A stretch of 64,000 nt of DNA from JABWBP01 sp964522165 (GTDB lineage: Bacteria > Calditrichota > Calditrichia > RBG-13-44-9 > J075). Where the stretch lies: positions 18,541 to 82,540 of the forward strand of contig CAZFVV010000004.1 in NCBI GenBank assembly GCA_964522165.1. Direction: 5' to 3'. The notes under the pieces are model-generated. The model searched no databases and had not been told where the DNA came from. It saw nothing but the letters and a program-made list of their open reading frames with translations. This document shows positions 42,715-50,908 of this stretch, one piece after another (positions within the stretch are counted from its first letter, which is position 1; every line of letters starts with the position of its first letter). A program made the position numbers and the translations under genes.

Positions 42715-42763
42715 TCAAGGATTGACTTTCCGGTGAATCGGCGGTTATTATTCAGCGCCGAAA

Positions 42764-43774
42764 ATGAATTACCCGGAAAAGAAAATGGTTGAAAAAACCA
42801 CTCCCATCCTGCAAGCCCGCAGCCTCCGCCTCGACATCCGCAGCGAAAACGGAACCCTGCCGATCCTCCGCGACGTTTCTTTCGACCTCCGCCCCGGCGA
42901 AGCCCTGGGCATCGTGGGCGAGAGCGGTTCCGGCAAAACCGTTACCTGCCTCAGCCTGCTGCGTCTGCTGCCTTCTCCGCCGGCGCTGTACCGCTCCGGC
43001 AGCGTGCTCTTCCGGGGGGAGGATTTGTGGCAGGCTTCGGAGAAAGCGCTGCAAACAATTCGCGGACGGCGCATTGCCATGATCTTCCAGGAAGCGCTCA
43101 GCGCCCTCAACCCGGTCCTAAAGGCCGGGGAGCAGGCCGCGGAACCGCTGACCCTCCACTCCGGCAAAACCCGCCGGGAAGCGCAGCAAGAGGTGTTGGA
43201 ATTATTCGCACGGGTGGGCATTCCCGATCCCGAACGGCGCTTTCAGCAGTATCCCCATCAGCTTTCCGGGGGCTTGCAGCAGCGGGTAATGATCGCCATG
43301 GCCTTAGCCTGCCGCCCGGAAATCCTCATCGCCGACGAGCCGACCACCGCTCTCGACGTGACCATCCAGGTGCAAATTCTGGATCTGCTGAAAAATTTGC
43401 AGCGGGAGAGCGGGATGAGCATGATCTTCATCAGCCACGATTTGGGGGTGATTGCGGAAATGTGCCAGCGCGTGCTGGTGATGTACGCCGGGCAGATCGT
43501 AGAAAGCGCCTCCATCGAGCAAATTTTTGCATCCCCGCAGCACCCCTACACCCGCCTGCTGCTGCAAACCATCCCCGGTTTAGACAAACCCCGCGGCGTG
43601 CTGTCGCCCATCCCCGGCCAGATTCCCTCCCCGGGCGCCCTGCCTCCCGGCTGCCCCTTCCACCCCCGCTGCCCGGAAGCGGCGGAGCGCTGCCAGCTCG
43701 ATCCCCCGCCGCCGATTTCCCTCCCTTCCGGCCAGGAGGTGCGCTGCTGGATGCGCGAAGTGCATGGCGCATAG
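42764..43774 (+). CDS. Oligopeptide/dipeptide ABC transporter ATPase (OppD/DppD type)
   Basis: The 336-residue ATPase has Walker A GESGSGKT, Q-loop, signature LSGGLQQR, Walker B ILIADEP and switch His in FISHD. The C-terminal oligopeptide/HPY region has the cysteine pattern CPFHPRCP and more (iron-sulphur type in some members). In the family it powers peptide or nickel import with OppB/C permeases and OppF. None of those is nearby, so it is an orphan here. A second in-frame ATG (42785) is possible. The last codons and stop come from the repeat that follows. Confidence 0.92.
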   Translation: MNYPEKKMVEKTTPILQARSLRLDIRSENGTLPILRDVSFDLRPGEALGIVGESGSGKTVTCLSLLRLLPSPPALYRSGSVLFRGEDLWQASEKALQTIRGRRIAMIFQEALSALNPVLKAGEQAAEPLTLHSGKTRREAQQEVLELFARVGIPDPERRFQQYPHQLSGGLQQRVMIAMALACRPEILIADEPTTALDVTIQVQILDLLKNLQRESGMSMIFISHDLGVIAEMCQRVLVMYAGQIVESASIEQIFASPQHPYTRLLLQTIPGLDKPRGVLSPIPGQIPSPGALPPGCPFHPRCPEAAERCQLDPPPPISLPSGQEVRCWMREVHGA

Positions 43775-43909
43775 GGCATGGTGCATAGTGCATGGCGCAT
43801 AGGGCAAAGCGCATAGGGCATGGCACATAGAAGATTTCTTTTTACGCTATGCTCTTTGCGCTTTACCCTATGCGCTCTGCTCCATGCGCTCTGCGCTTTG
43901 CTCTCTGCC
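43760..43909. repeat. Class A inverted word array, GCGCATAGGGC family
   Basis: The left arm (43760-43830) strings together GTGCATGGCGCATAGGGCA and variants; the right arm (43843-43909) carries ACCCTATGCGCTCTGC, CCATGCGCTCTGCGC and TTTGCGCTTT. The first five codons of the left arm are the end and TAG stop of the OppD-like gene. At 150 bases it is one of the longest elements. A single-arm relative is at 48220-48257. Confidence 0.88.
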
Positions 43910-44051
43910 CCAACATTTATTTTTCCCACCCGCCATTTTGGGCAAATCATCAAAATTGGTGTCACGGTTTTGTATAAATTGTGCTCACTTCGTTGTAATG
44001 CCTCAGGGCCGAGGGATTGAACAAAGGGAAACTTTAACAGGGATCGTTCGC

Positions 44052-45665
44052 ATGGAAGCAATCTACAAGCAAATTCCGGAAACGGAGGTTCTCAGAAACT
44101 ATCTGGCGTTGTCAAAAGAATTTCAGGAATTGCAGCTTTATCGAAAGGCCGAAAAAACCTTGTTGTTGGCCCTGGAAAAATTACCCAACCATCCCCATTT
44201 GCTTACCCGTTTATCAAATTTATACCTCAAATTGGACATGCCGGAAAAGGCGTTGACCATGACCAACCGCCTGGTGCGCCACCACCCGGAATTGCCTTTT
44301 TCTTATTTCCTGCGCGGCAAGATCTTCGAGGAATTGCAGGACTCCAAAAAAGCCATGACCGACTACGAAAAAGCGCTCACGGAAAGCAAAAATGACCTCT
44401 ATGTGCTCTCCCGCCTGGTTACCCTGATGATCGAGCACCGCCGGGCGGAGGAAGCCCTTACCCTCATCCGCGAATATCAAACCCTGCTCCGCAAACCGTT
44501 CCTATTCGCGGAACAGCAGGCGGAAGCGCTCCTGCAATTGAACAAACACGCCGCCGCCTTTACTAAAATGCGCGACGCCCTGTTGGGCGATCCCGCCAAC
44601 AAGCGCCTCTTGAAACGCTATTTGCAGCTTTCCAGCCAAAGCGGCAAAAAGTCTCCCGCGGAAGTGTATCAAATCCTGAAAGCATCGGTGCCCCACCTGA
44701 TCTCCCTGGATGAACTGGATTTGGTAGAGCTGGAAACCGACTACCTGGCCTGCAATGATCAGCACGAAGAAGCCCTGGCCCGGATCAGCGCCATTTTGAA
44801 AAAAGAACCGGAAAACTACTTCTGGCGCAAAAAAAGAGCCTTCCTGAAGTTAGAAATGGGCAGCGTGGAAGAAAGCGTGGAAGAGTTTCGGATTCTGTTT
44901 TTGCAGGATTCTACCGATAAAGCCGTGCGCAGCGTTCTGGAAAATTATTTTCTGGTGCAGGACCAGTTGGACAACTGGAAACACTTAGTGCAGCAGGTGC
45001 TGTTAGAAAACGCCAACCAGGTGGAGTTGTTCAACTACCTGCGCGGCATTGGCGCCCGGGAGGACTGGCTGGCGATTTGCGAGATGGATCACCGCAAATT
45101 TGTCGAGAGCCTGGAACACCTCAACATCATTAATTCCGACGTGCGCGACGTGACCTACGAAAAATTGCCCACTTACGCCCTGGAAATCTTCATCAGCCAG
45201 ATTTCCATTCATAACTACATCCCCAATCCTTCCGACCTGTGGGCGGTGATCTACCAGGAGCGCAAGAAAAAAGGCCAGGTGCCGCCGTTTCAATTGGAAG
45301 ACCTGGAGGCCGCTTACCCGCTGTGGGTATTTGCGCTGCACGTCTATTTCTTGTTCAAAACCTACGCGAAATACCCGGTTTCTTTTATTCCCCGGCTGTT
45401 TCAAAACGAACAGGTTGCGGCGACCGCGGCGGTGAATGGTGTTCCGGTGCAGGTGGATATCTCCATGTTGCTTCGCGACGGGGAAAACCGGCGCTTGAAA
45501 GCGCTGGTGAAGTCCGAGAACGGTTTTCGCTGGCGCTGGCGGCCTTCCGAAACACAGGCGCCGGAAATGATGCTCCATGAGATCAGTTTTTATTCTCCCG
45601 ATCAATTCAAAGAAATTCTCCGGGAATTCGAAGAAAACCTGGCCGAGGCGCTGGCGCTTTCCTGA
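44052..45665 (+). CDS. TPR-repeat protein
   Basis: I start the gene at ATG 44052, which has AGGGA upstream; upstream frame is repeat-derived. The 537-residue soluble protein begins with tetratricopeptide repeats (about 10-210), with phrases such as LYRKAEKTLLLALEKLPNHPHLLTRLSNLYLKL shortened to the A-x-Y pattern. The C-terminal half (about 330-537) is not recognised. TPRs mediate protein-protein contacts. No signal peptide or membrane helix is seen. Confidence 0.75.
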   Translation: MEAIYKQIPETEVLRNYLALSKEFQELQLYRKAEKTLLLALEKLPNHPHLLTRLSNLYLKLDMPEKALTMTNRLVRHHPELPFSYFLRGKIFEELQDSKKAMTDYEKALTESKNDLYVLSRLVTLMIEHRRAEEALTLIREYQTLLRKPFLFAEQQAEALLQLNKHAAAFTKMRDALLGDPANKRLLKRYLQLSSQSGKKSPAEVYQILKASVPHLISLDELDLVELETDYLACNDQHEEALARISAILKKEPENYFWRKKRAFLKLEMGSVEESVEEFRILFLQDSTDKAVRSVLENYFLVQDQLDNWKHLVQQVLLENANQVELFNYLRGIGAREDWLAICEMDHRKFVESLEHLNIINSDVRDVTYEKLPTYALEIFISQISIHNYIPNPSDLWAVIYQERKKKGQVPPFQLEDLEAAYPLWVFALHVYFLFKTYAKYPVSFIPRLFQNEQVAATAAVNGVPVQVDISMLLRDGENRRLKALVKSENGFRWRWRPSETQAPEMMLHEISFYSPDQFKEILREFEENLAEALALS

Positions 45666-46078
45666 AACGAGGCGGGAGGGGAGCGCCCGGCCGGGGAATA
45701 ATGGGTGCGGCGGAGACGAGGGCGGGGTCGTTTTCCCTTGCAGCGAACCGGGTGAGCATCCCCGGTGGAGCGAAGTTTCTCCCTCAATACCCGGGGCCTT
45801 GCCGCCCCGCGGTTTGATCTCCCTTTCAAAATCAAATTCGAATTCACTATTGCGAATTCACCCGCCCGCCGTACAGGGTGAAGGATAAACGATGGCCTGC
45901 CATCCGGCGTCCGGAAGCTGTTTTGAAAGTTCAGGTTTTGCCACGAAGACGCCAAGAGGCGGAGTTTCCGCCAAGCTTTTTGATATTTGGGGTGATTTCT
46001 TCGTGCTTTTGAGACTTTGTGGCAATTTTTCAAACAGCTCCTCAGGAAATCGATGTCGCCGAGATATGGAGAAGCAAC
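45666..46078. other. Gene-free stretch with CGAAGAC word array (45936-46025)
   Basis: GC-rich sequence to about 45830, then AATTCG-rich palindromic bits (45837-45861). At 45936-46025 a class A element has GCCACGAAGACGCCAAGAG on the left and CTTCGTGC-TTTTGAGACTTTGTGGC on the right, with an inner hairpin GGCGGA-GTT-TCCGCC (45959-45973). The GTG in TTTGTGGC opens an in-frame extension of the next gene, which I reject. Confidence 0.65.
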
Positions 46079-47365
46079 ATGGAAAACATGGTTCTGAGCG
46101 GAAAAAAGCGTGGCGCCGCAGTTGATTGGGAAAAATACCGCGCCTTGTTCCCGCACACCTTCAGGCCGGCGGAGCCGGCTTTGATAGCCCCTTACCGGGA
46201 ATCCAACGGAAAAAACCACCCCGGTTTGGCCGGCGCTTTCGGCCAAAAATTGGCCGAAATAAGCGCCCCAACCCCCGCGATGGTGTATTTGAACCACGCC
46301 GCCCTGGCGCCCATGCACAGCGAAGCGATCGCCGCCATCGAGCGCCACAACCGGGAACGCTCCTGCGGCAACATCGAGTTCTGGCCGGATTTGTTAGAGG
46401 TCAAACGCAGCTTTAAAAGTTTGTTGGGACGTTTCATCAACGCGGCGCCGGAATACCTGGCCGTCACCGACAGCACCTCCATGGGGCTGAACTGGCTGGC
46501 GCAGGGACTGGAGTGGAACCCCGGGGAGCGCATTCTGCTGAACGATTTCGAGTTTCCCTCCAACGTGTACCCGTTTCTGAATTTGCAGCGCCGCGGGGTG
46601 GTGATCGACTTTGTAAAGCAGCGCAACGGCCGGATCGCGTTGGAGGATATCGCCGCTATGATTCGCCCGGAAACCCGCCTGCTCTCCATCAGTTTCGTGG
46701 AATTTCTGAACGGTTTTCGTAACGATTTGCAAGCGATCGGGCGGCTGTGCCGGGAAAATAATATCATCTTCTGTGTAGACGGCATCCAGGGGTTGGGCGC
46801 GCTGCATTTGGACGTGCAGGAAAGCGGGATCGATTTCCTGGTCTCCGGGGGGCAAAAGTGGCTGATGTGGCCGCTGGGAACCGCGTTCATGTACATCTCC
46901 CCGCGGATTTTCGATCTTATCCACCCCATGGCCGCGGGCTGGCTCTCCGTGGAGGATTCCTGGGATTTTTTCAAATATGAGCTGAAATTTTTGCCGACTG
47001 CAGAGCGCTTCGAGCCGGGCAATTACAACGCCGCGGGGGTGGCGGGGGCCGGCGCCTCCCTGGAGATGTTCCTGGAGATCGGCTCCCGCGCCATCGAACA
47101 GCGGGTGCTCGGCGTTACCGGCTACCTCATCGAGCGCTTGCAAGAAGAGGGATACCGGATTTATACTCCCTTGGAGCCGGAATCCCGCTCCGGCATCGTC
47201 ACCTTCCACCATTCCAACGCCCCCGCCCTGTTCGAGCACCTGAATAGCCGCCGGGTGCACGTTTCCCTGCGCAACGGCTTCATCCGCGTCTCCCCGCATT
47301 TTTATAATAACGAAGATGACATCGACTGCCTGATGGAGCTGCTGCTGGGCTTCGACCGCGCTTGA
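46079..47365 (+). CDS. Class-V aminotransferase (cysteine desulfurase-like fold)
   Basis: ATG 46079 has GGAG eight bases upstream; 428 residues follow. The PLP enzyme fold is clear: YLNHAALAPM near residue 70, VTDSTSMGLNWLA, NDFEFPSNVYPF, and the Schiff-base Lys in SGGQKWLM; the C-terminal small domain has VSLRNGFIRVSPHFYN. This resembles isopenicillin-epimerase/kynureninase-like and SufS-like members. The desulfurase cysteine is not evident, so an aminotransferase/lyase on an unknown substrate is more likely. It is alone between two repeats. Confidence 0.8.
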   Translation: MENMVLSGKKRGAAVDWEKYRALFPHTFRPAEPALIAPYRESNGKNHPGLAGAFGQKLAEISAPTPAMVYLNHAALAPMHSEAIAAIERHNRERSCGNIEFWPDLLEVKRSFKSLLGRFINAAPEYLAVTDSTSMGLNWLAQGLEWNPGERILLNDFEFPSNVYPFLNLQRRGVVIDFVKQRNGRIALEDIAAMIRPETRLLSISFVEFLNGFRNDLQAIGRLCRENNIIFCVDGIQGLGALHLDVQESGIDFLVSGGQKWLMWPLGTAFMYISPRIFDLIHPMAAGWLSVEDSWDFFKYELKFLPTAERFEPGNYNAAGVAGAGASLEMFLEIGSRAIEQRVLGVTGYLIERLQEEGYRIYTPLEPESRSGIVTFHHSNAPALFEHLNSRRVHVSLRNGFIRVSPHFYNNEDDIDCLMELLLGFDRA

Positions 47366-47369
47366 GGGG

Positions 47370-47452
47370 GGAGTAATGGATTAATGGGTGGTTAAGTTGA
47401 CTTTTTCTGTACACTCTCAAATTAGCTGCCCATTGCACTCCCGGCTTACTCC
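47370..47452. repeat. Weak class A inverted words, GGAGTAATGG family
   Basis: GGAGTAATGGATTAATGGG on the left faces GCCCATTGCACTCC and TTACTCC on the right, between convergent genes. Relatives are at 36706-36723. The arms are short and partly degenerate. Confidence 0.45.
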
Positions 47453-47531
47453 ATCTTTGACCGGCTGATTTGAGTCTCTTTTGAATGACATTGCGATGTG
47501 CGGCTTCAATCGGGCCGCTTCCTTCAACCCC

Positions 47532-48128
47532 TCACCACCTTACCACCTTCCTGAAAATATTCAACAATAATCCTCTATTTTCCAGCAGGTAAATCCCTCC
47601 CGAAAGCGTGGTCAATAAGGTAACCGTCAGCATGGCAATCCCGATCGGGTCGAAATACCGGGCCGTGTAAGTCTCTGGGTTTCCGGAAGCGTAGTTATAC
47701 CAGTTGATAAAGATCAAAATCAAAAAAATGGTGATCATCTGGGCGGCAGTTTTCCATTTGGCCAGCACGTGGGTAATGATCGGCTTGCCTACTTTCAGGG
47801 CAAAAATCCGGGTGGCGGTAATGAAGGCGTCGCGAATGATAATGATCCAGACCATCCAGGAAAAAACGTAGCCCAACGCTGCGAATACCAGCAGGGCGGA
47901 GCTGACCAAAACCTTGTCGGCCAGGGGATCCATAAATTGCCCTAACCGGGTAATCACCCCGAATTTGCGGGCGTACCAGCCGTCGTACCAGTCGGTCAAT
48001 GCCGCAATCGTAAAGATTATCGAGGCGGATAATTGCTCCAGGGGAGCTTCTTTTAAAAACAGGATGATAAAAACGGGCGTCAGGATGATGCGCAGAATGG
48101 TAAGCTGGTTGGGTATGGTTAGCCGCAT
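47532..48128 (-). CDS. pgsA: CDP-diacylglycerol:glycerol-3-phosphate 3-phosphatidyltransferase PgsA
   Basis: PgsA makes phosphatidylglycerophosphate from the CDP-diacylglycerol supplied by CdsA. The 198-residue form starts at ATG 48128 (MRLTIPNQLTILRI); a TTG at 48158 could add ten residues and has GAGGAG near it. The CDP-alcohol phosphotransferase signature is intact: DWYDGWYARKFGVITRLGQ followed by FMDPLADK. Five to six membrane helices are visible. It diverges from the polysaccharide cluster. Confidence 0.93.
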   Translation of the reverse strand: MRLTIPNQLTILRIILTPVFIILFLKEAPLEQLSASIIFTIAALTDWYDGWYARKFGVITRLGQFMDPLADKVLVSSALLVFAALGYVFSWMVWIIIIRDAFITATRIFALKVGKPIITHVLAKWKTAAQMITIFLILIFINWYNYASGNPETYTARYFDPIGIAMLTVTLLTTLSGGIYLLENRGLLLNIFRKVVRW

Positions 48129-48219
48129 ATCAACTTCAGTTTTGATCACGCTCCTCAAGACGTCAATTTAATAGTCAAACCTGATTTATTGAAACGGTTT
48201 TGTGCAAATCTCCTGGCGG

Positions 48220-48257
48220 GGCGCGCGGAGCATAGCGCAGAGCGCAGGGCGTCGAGC
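48220..48257. repeat. Class A word repeat, GAGCATAGCGCAGAGCGCAGG, single arm
   Basis: One arm of the GCGCATAGGGC word family between divergent genes. No inverted partner is visible. The rest of the 48159-48532 gap is AT-rich and likely regulatory. Confidence 0.5.
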
Positions 48258-48435
48258 ATTCCCAACGTCCTTGCTTTGGTACTCTTTGAAAGCATTTGCG
48301 ATTTCCGCTAATGATTCCGTACAGGATTTCGACCGTTTATGGATGAAACGGGGGGGTAAAAATATGTGAAATCCTTCTGTGAGATGAGTCATACGGGCAC
48401 TAGCGGCTATAACTATATTAAAACTATAAGTGTAA

Positions 48436-48477
48436 TTGACATGGCGGAGCTATATATAACTTCCCGCCGATTTGACA
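48436..48477 (+). promoter_or_regulatory. Possible control region of the polysaccharide cluster
   Basis: Two TTGACAT strings (48436 and 48472) lie 36 bases apart. Between them an imperfect palindrome GGCGGAGCTATA...ACTTCCCGCC could bind a regulator. No -10 box with normal spacing could be assigned, so this is weak. Confidence 0.25.
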
Positions 48478-48532
48478 TAGTTCACAAATTTTGGCAGGGC
48501 GCTGACTATTATTGTTGAGATAGAATAATCTT

Positions 48533-49543
48533 ATGTCTCAGGTGAATTTGTACGGAAAAGTAAATGTGATAAGAAAATCGTTTTCTTCCGATGCTTCTAA
48601 CATTGCCATCTTAGGTTTGAATCGGATTGCGACCAGGCTTTGGGAGAACGCCTCGTTGTTCAAGCAGAATGGACGCAGGATAGTCGGATTCATCAATATC
48701 GAGCCGGCAGAAAATAATTTCGACCACTCGAAATTTCCCAATGTTTTGGGAGAGATGGCGGATATTAAAAAAATCATGCTGCGCCACAATATCGATCGAG
48801 TGGTGCTGGCGATCGATCCGGGCGATTTCCAGAAGCTGCATGAAGTGATCCAGAAATGCGAAAAGGAGCAAATTGCCTACGAAATTCTTCCGCGTACTTA
48901 TGATGTCGATTACGATCATACCCTTTCGGAAATTATCACCGAGCAATCGCCCCCGGCAGAGCATCGTCTTCAACGGATATTGGATTTGACCATCTCGATC
49001 ATGCTCTTCTTATTATTTTTGCCTTCCTGGATTCTTATTGCCATCGCCATCAAATTGGAATCCTCCGGCAAGGTGCTCTATAGCCAGGAACGGGTGGGCA
49101 AGGGGGGCCGGATCTTCAGAATTTACAAATTCCGCAGCATGTATTCCGACGCGGAAAAATACAATGGGCCGCAGTTGGCTACCCGCAACGATCCCCGGAT
49201 TACCAAAGTCGGGCGTTTCATCCGCAAAACCCGGGTGGACGAGCTTCCCCAGTTGGTAAACGTGATCCGCGGCGATATGAGCCTGGTAGGCCCGCGCCCG
49301 GAGCGACCCTATTTCGTGGAAAAATATCGCAAGGAAATTCACCGCTATATGGAGCGTTTGAAAGTGAAACCCGGGTTAACCGGCCATGCCCAGGTAGAAG
49401 GCGGCTACGACGAAACCCTGGATGACGTGAAGGAAAAATTGCAATATGATCTTTACTATATTGAGAATCCGCATCCGGTCAGGTTATATTTGAAAATTCT
49501 CTTCAAAACGCTTTGGGTAGTATTGAGCGCAAGAGGACAGTGA
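48533..49543 (+). CDS. Polyprenyl-phosphate sugar phosphotransferase (WbaP/PglC family)
   Basis: This enzyme starts exopolysaccharide repeat units by moving a sugar-1-phosphate onto undecaprenyl phosphate. The C-terminal catalytic half (about 145-336) has the reentrant helix (DLTISIMLFLLFLPSWILIA), FRIYKFRSMYSDAE, ITKVGRFIRKTRVDELPQLVNV and GDMSLVGPRPERP. The N-terminal part (about 20-130) is a nucleotide-binding-like domain; the four membrane helices found in the WbaP type are absent, so at 336 residues it is a short form. It heads the cluster. Confidence 0.92.
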   Translation: MSQVNLYGKVNVIRKSFSSDASNIAILGLNRIATRLWENASLFKQNGRRIVGFINIEPAENNFDHSKFPNVLGEMADIKKIMLRHNIDRVVLAIDPGDFQKLHEVIQKCEKEQIAYEILPRTYDVDYDHTLSEIITEQSPPAEHRLQRILDLTISIMLFLLFLPSWILIAIAIKLESSGKVLYSQERVGKGGRIFRIYKFRSMYSDAEKYNGPQLATRNDPRITKVGRFIRKTRVDELPQLVNVIRGDMSLVGPRPERPYFVEKYRKEIHRYMERLKVKPGLTGHAQVEGGYDETLDDVKEKLQYDLYYIENPHPVRLYLKILFKTLWVVLSARGQ

Positions 49544-49544
49544 G

Positions 49545-49570
49545 AAAAGGCCGGTTGGCCTTTTTCTTTA
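49545..49570 (+). terminator. Intrinsic terminator after the sugar phosphotransferase
   Basis: AAAAGGCC (49545-49552) pairs with GGCCTTTT (49557-49564), loop GGTT, followed by TCTTT. It begins two bases after the stop and may reduce read-through into the deacetylase. Confidence 0.75.
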
Positions 49571-49627
49571 TCTATGAAGTTGTGATATTGCCTGCCGGGC
49601 GCGTAGCGGCTATTTTCGGAAGCACTG

Positions 49628-50476
49628 ATGACGAAGTTTACCAACATTCTGTCGTTTGATATTGAAGAGTGGTTTCACCCGGAAATATTTTCCGGCAGGT
49701 TTCCCATGGAGCAATGGAACATCCTGGAAAGCCGGGTTAAGAAGAACACCGAGATTATCCTGACATTTTTAAGCAAGAAACGATTGACAGCCACCTTTTT
49801 TTTCCTGGGCTGGGTAGCGGAAAAATACCCCGGAATCGTGCACGACGCGGCGCGGGAGGGCCACGAAATCGCTTCTCACGGGTACGCCCACCGCATGGTC
49901 ACCCACCTCAACCCGGAAGAATTCCGCGCGGATTTACGCCGCTCTCTCGATATTCTCAATGCGCTTTCCGCAACCCCGGTAGCAGGATTCCGCGCGCCCA
50001 CGTTTTCGATTACCAAAAGCTCCGCCTGGGCGCTCCCGATTATGCTGCAAGAGGGGCTGCGTTACGATTCCTCGGTATTCCCCATTCATCACGACCGATA
50101 TGGCATTCCCGAAGCGCCCCGGGAGCCGTACGTTATTTACCGCGAGGGCGAGCAGGAATTATGGGAATATCCCATGACCACGGTACGGTTGGGCAAGGTT
50201 AACCTTCCGTGCAGCGGGGGAGGCTATTTCCGGCTATATCCCTTCCCCCTCTCCGTGCAGTTGATGAAGCGCTGCCAGCGGGAAAAACGGCCGATCATTT
50301 TTTACGCCCACCCCTGGGAATTCGACCTCGACTTGCCCAGGGTTCCCTTGAACCTGTTGGGCAAAATCCGCCATTACCGCGGCATCGATACTTTTTTGGA
50401 AAGGCTGAACGCCATTACGGACCTGTTCCCGTTCACGTCTTTCCGGGAAGCCGGTTTGGCCGGCGGCCGGCAGTAG
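49628..50476 (+). CDS. Polysaccharide deacetylase (XrtA/PEP-CTERM-locus type)
   Basis: The 282-residue NodB-type carbohydrate esterase has the catalytic and metal motifs LSFDIEEWFH, HEIASHGYAHR and GFRAPTFS, and the C-terminal FYAHPWEFD of the DUF3473-containing deacetylases found in exosortase-linked polysaccharide loci. It probably removes N-acetyl groups from the polymer. No signal peptide is seen. The stop TAG (50474-50476) lies in a GCAGTAGGCAG repeat word. Confidence 0.88.
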   Translation: MTKFTNILSFDIEEWFHPEIFSGRFPMEQWNILESRVKKNTEIILTFLSKKRLTATFFFLGWVAEKYPGIVHDAAREGHEIASHGYAHRMVTHLNPEEFRADLRRSLDILNALSATPVAGFRAPTFSITKSSAWALPIMLQEGLRYDSSVFPIHHDRYGIPEAPREPYVIYREGEQELWEYPMTTVRLGKVNLPCSGGGYFRLYPFPLSVQLMKRCQREKRPIIFYAHPWEFDLDLPRVPLNLLGKIRHYRGIDTFLERLNAITDLFPFTSFREAGLAGGRQ

Positions 50477-50522
50477 GCAGCAAGCAATATTTTATACTGC
50501 ATGTGGGCATAAGCTGTGTTTC

Positions 50523-50579
50523 TTTAGGGTATAAGGTATAGGGTATAAGGCGTTGTTTTCCTTATATCCATATACCCCC
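50523..50579. repeat. Class A inverted word array, GGGTATAAGG family, copy 2
   Basis: The left arm repeats GGGTATAAGGTATA; the right arm is CCTTATATCC and ATATACCCCC. It is the same family as 6871-6949. The remainder of the 432-base gap (50477-50908) is AT-rich, with a GGCATT-rich imperfect hairpin at 50839-50862. Confidence 0.82.
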
Positions 50580-50908
50580 AAAATAAAAAACTCAAACTAT
50601 GCCCTTACGCGTAAAGTACCGGCTACCGGCCATTTTCGGGATAGAAAAACGTTGCAGGATACTCCCGGGAGAGGGTTTTTCAGCGCGGTTTAAGCTAACC
50701 CGCAGATATTTACCCCCTTATTGTAATGGAAGATTAAAGAAATTATATTTAAGTTCGTAAATTGAAATAGCAACTAATAATAATGCCGCCATTTCCGATC
50801 ATTATAAATGCAAACGGCGCGCTTTTTCAGGAAGAACAAGGCATTTCGGCCATGCGGAATGCCATTTCAAGGATGGCTGAATAGTTACAAAAAACGAAAA
50901 GAAGTAAA

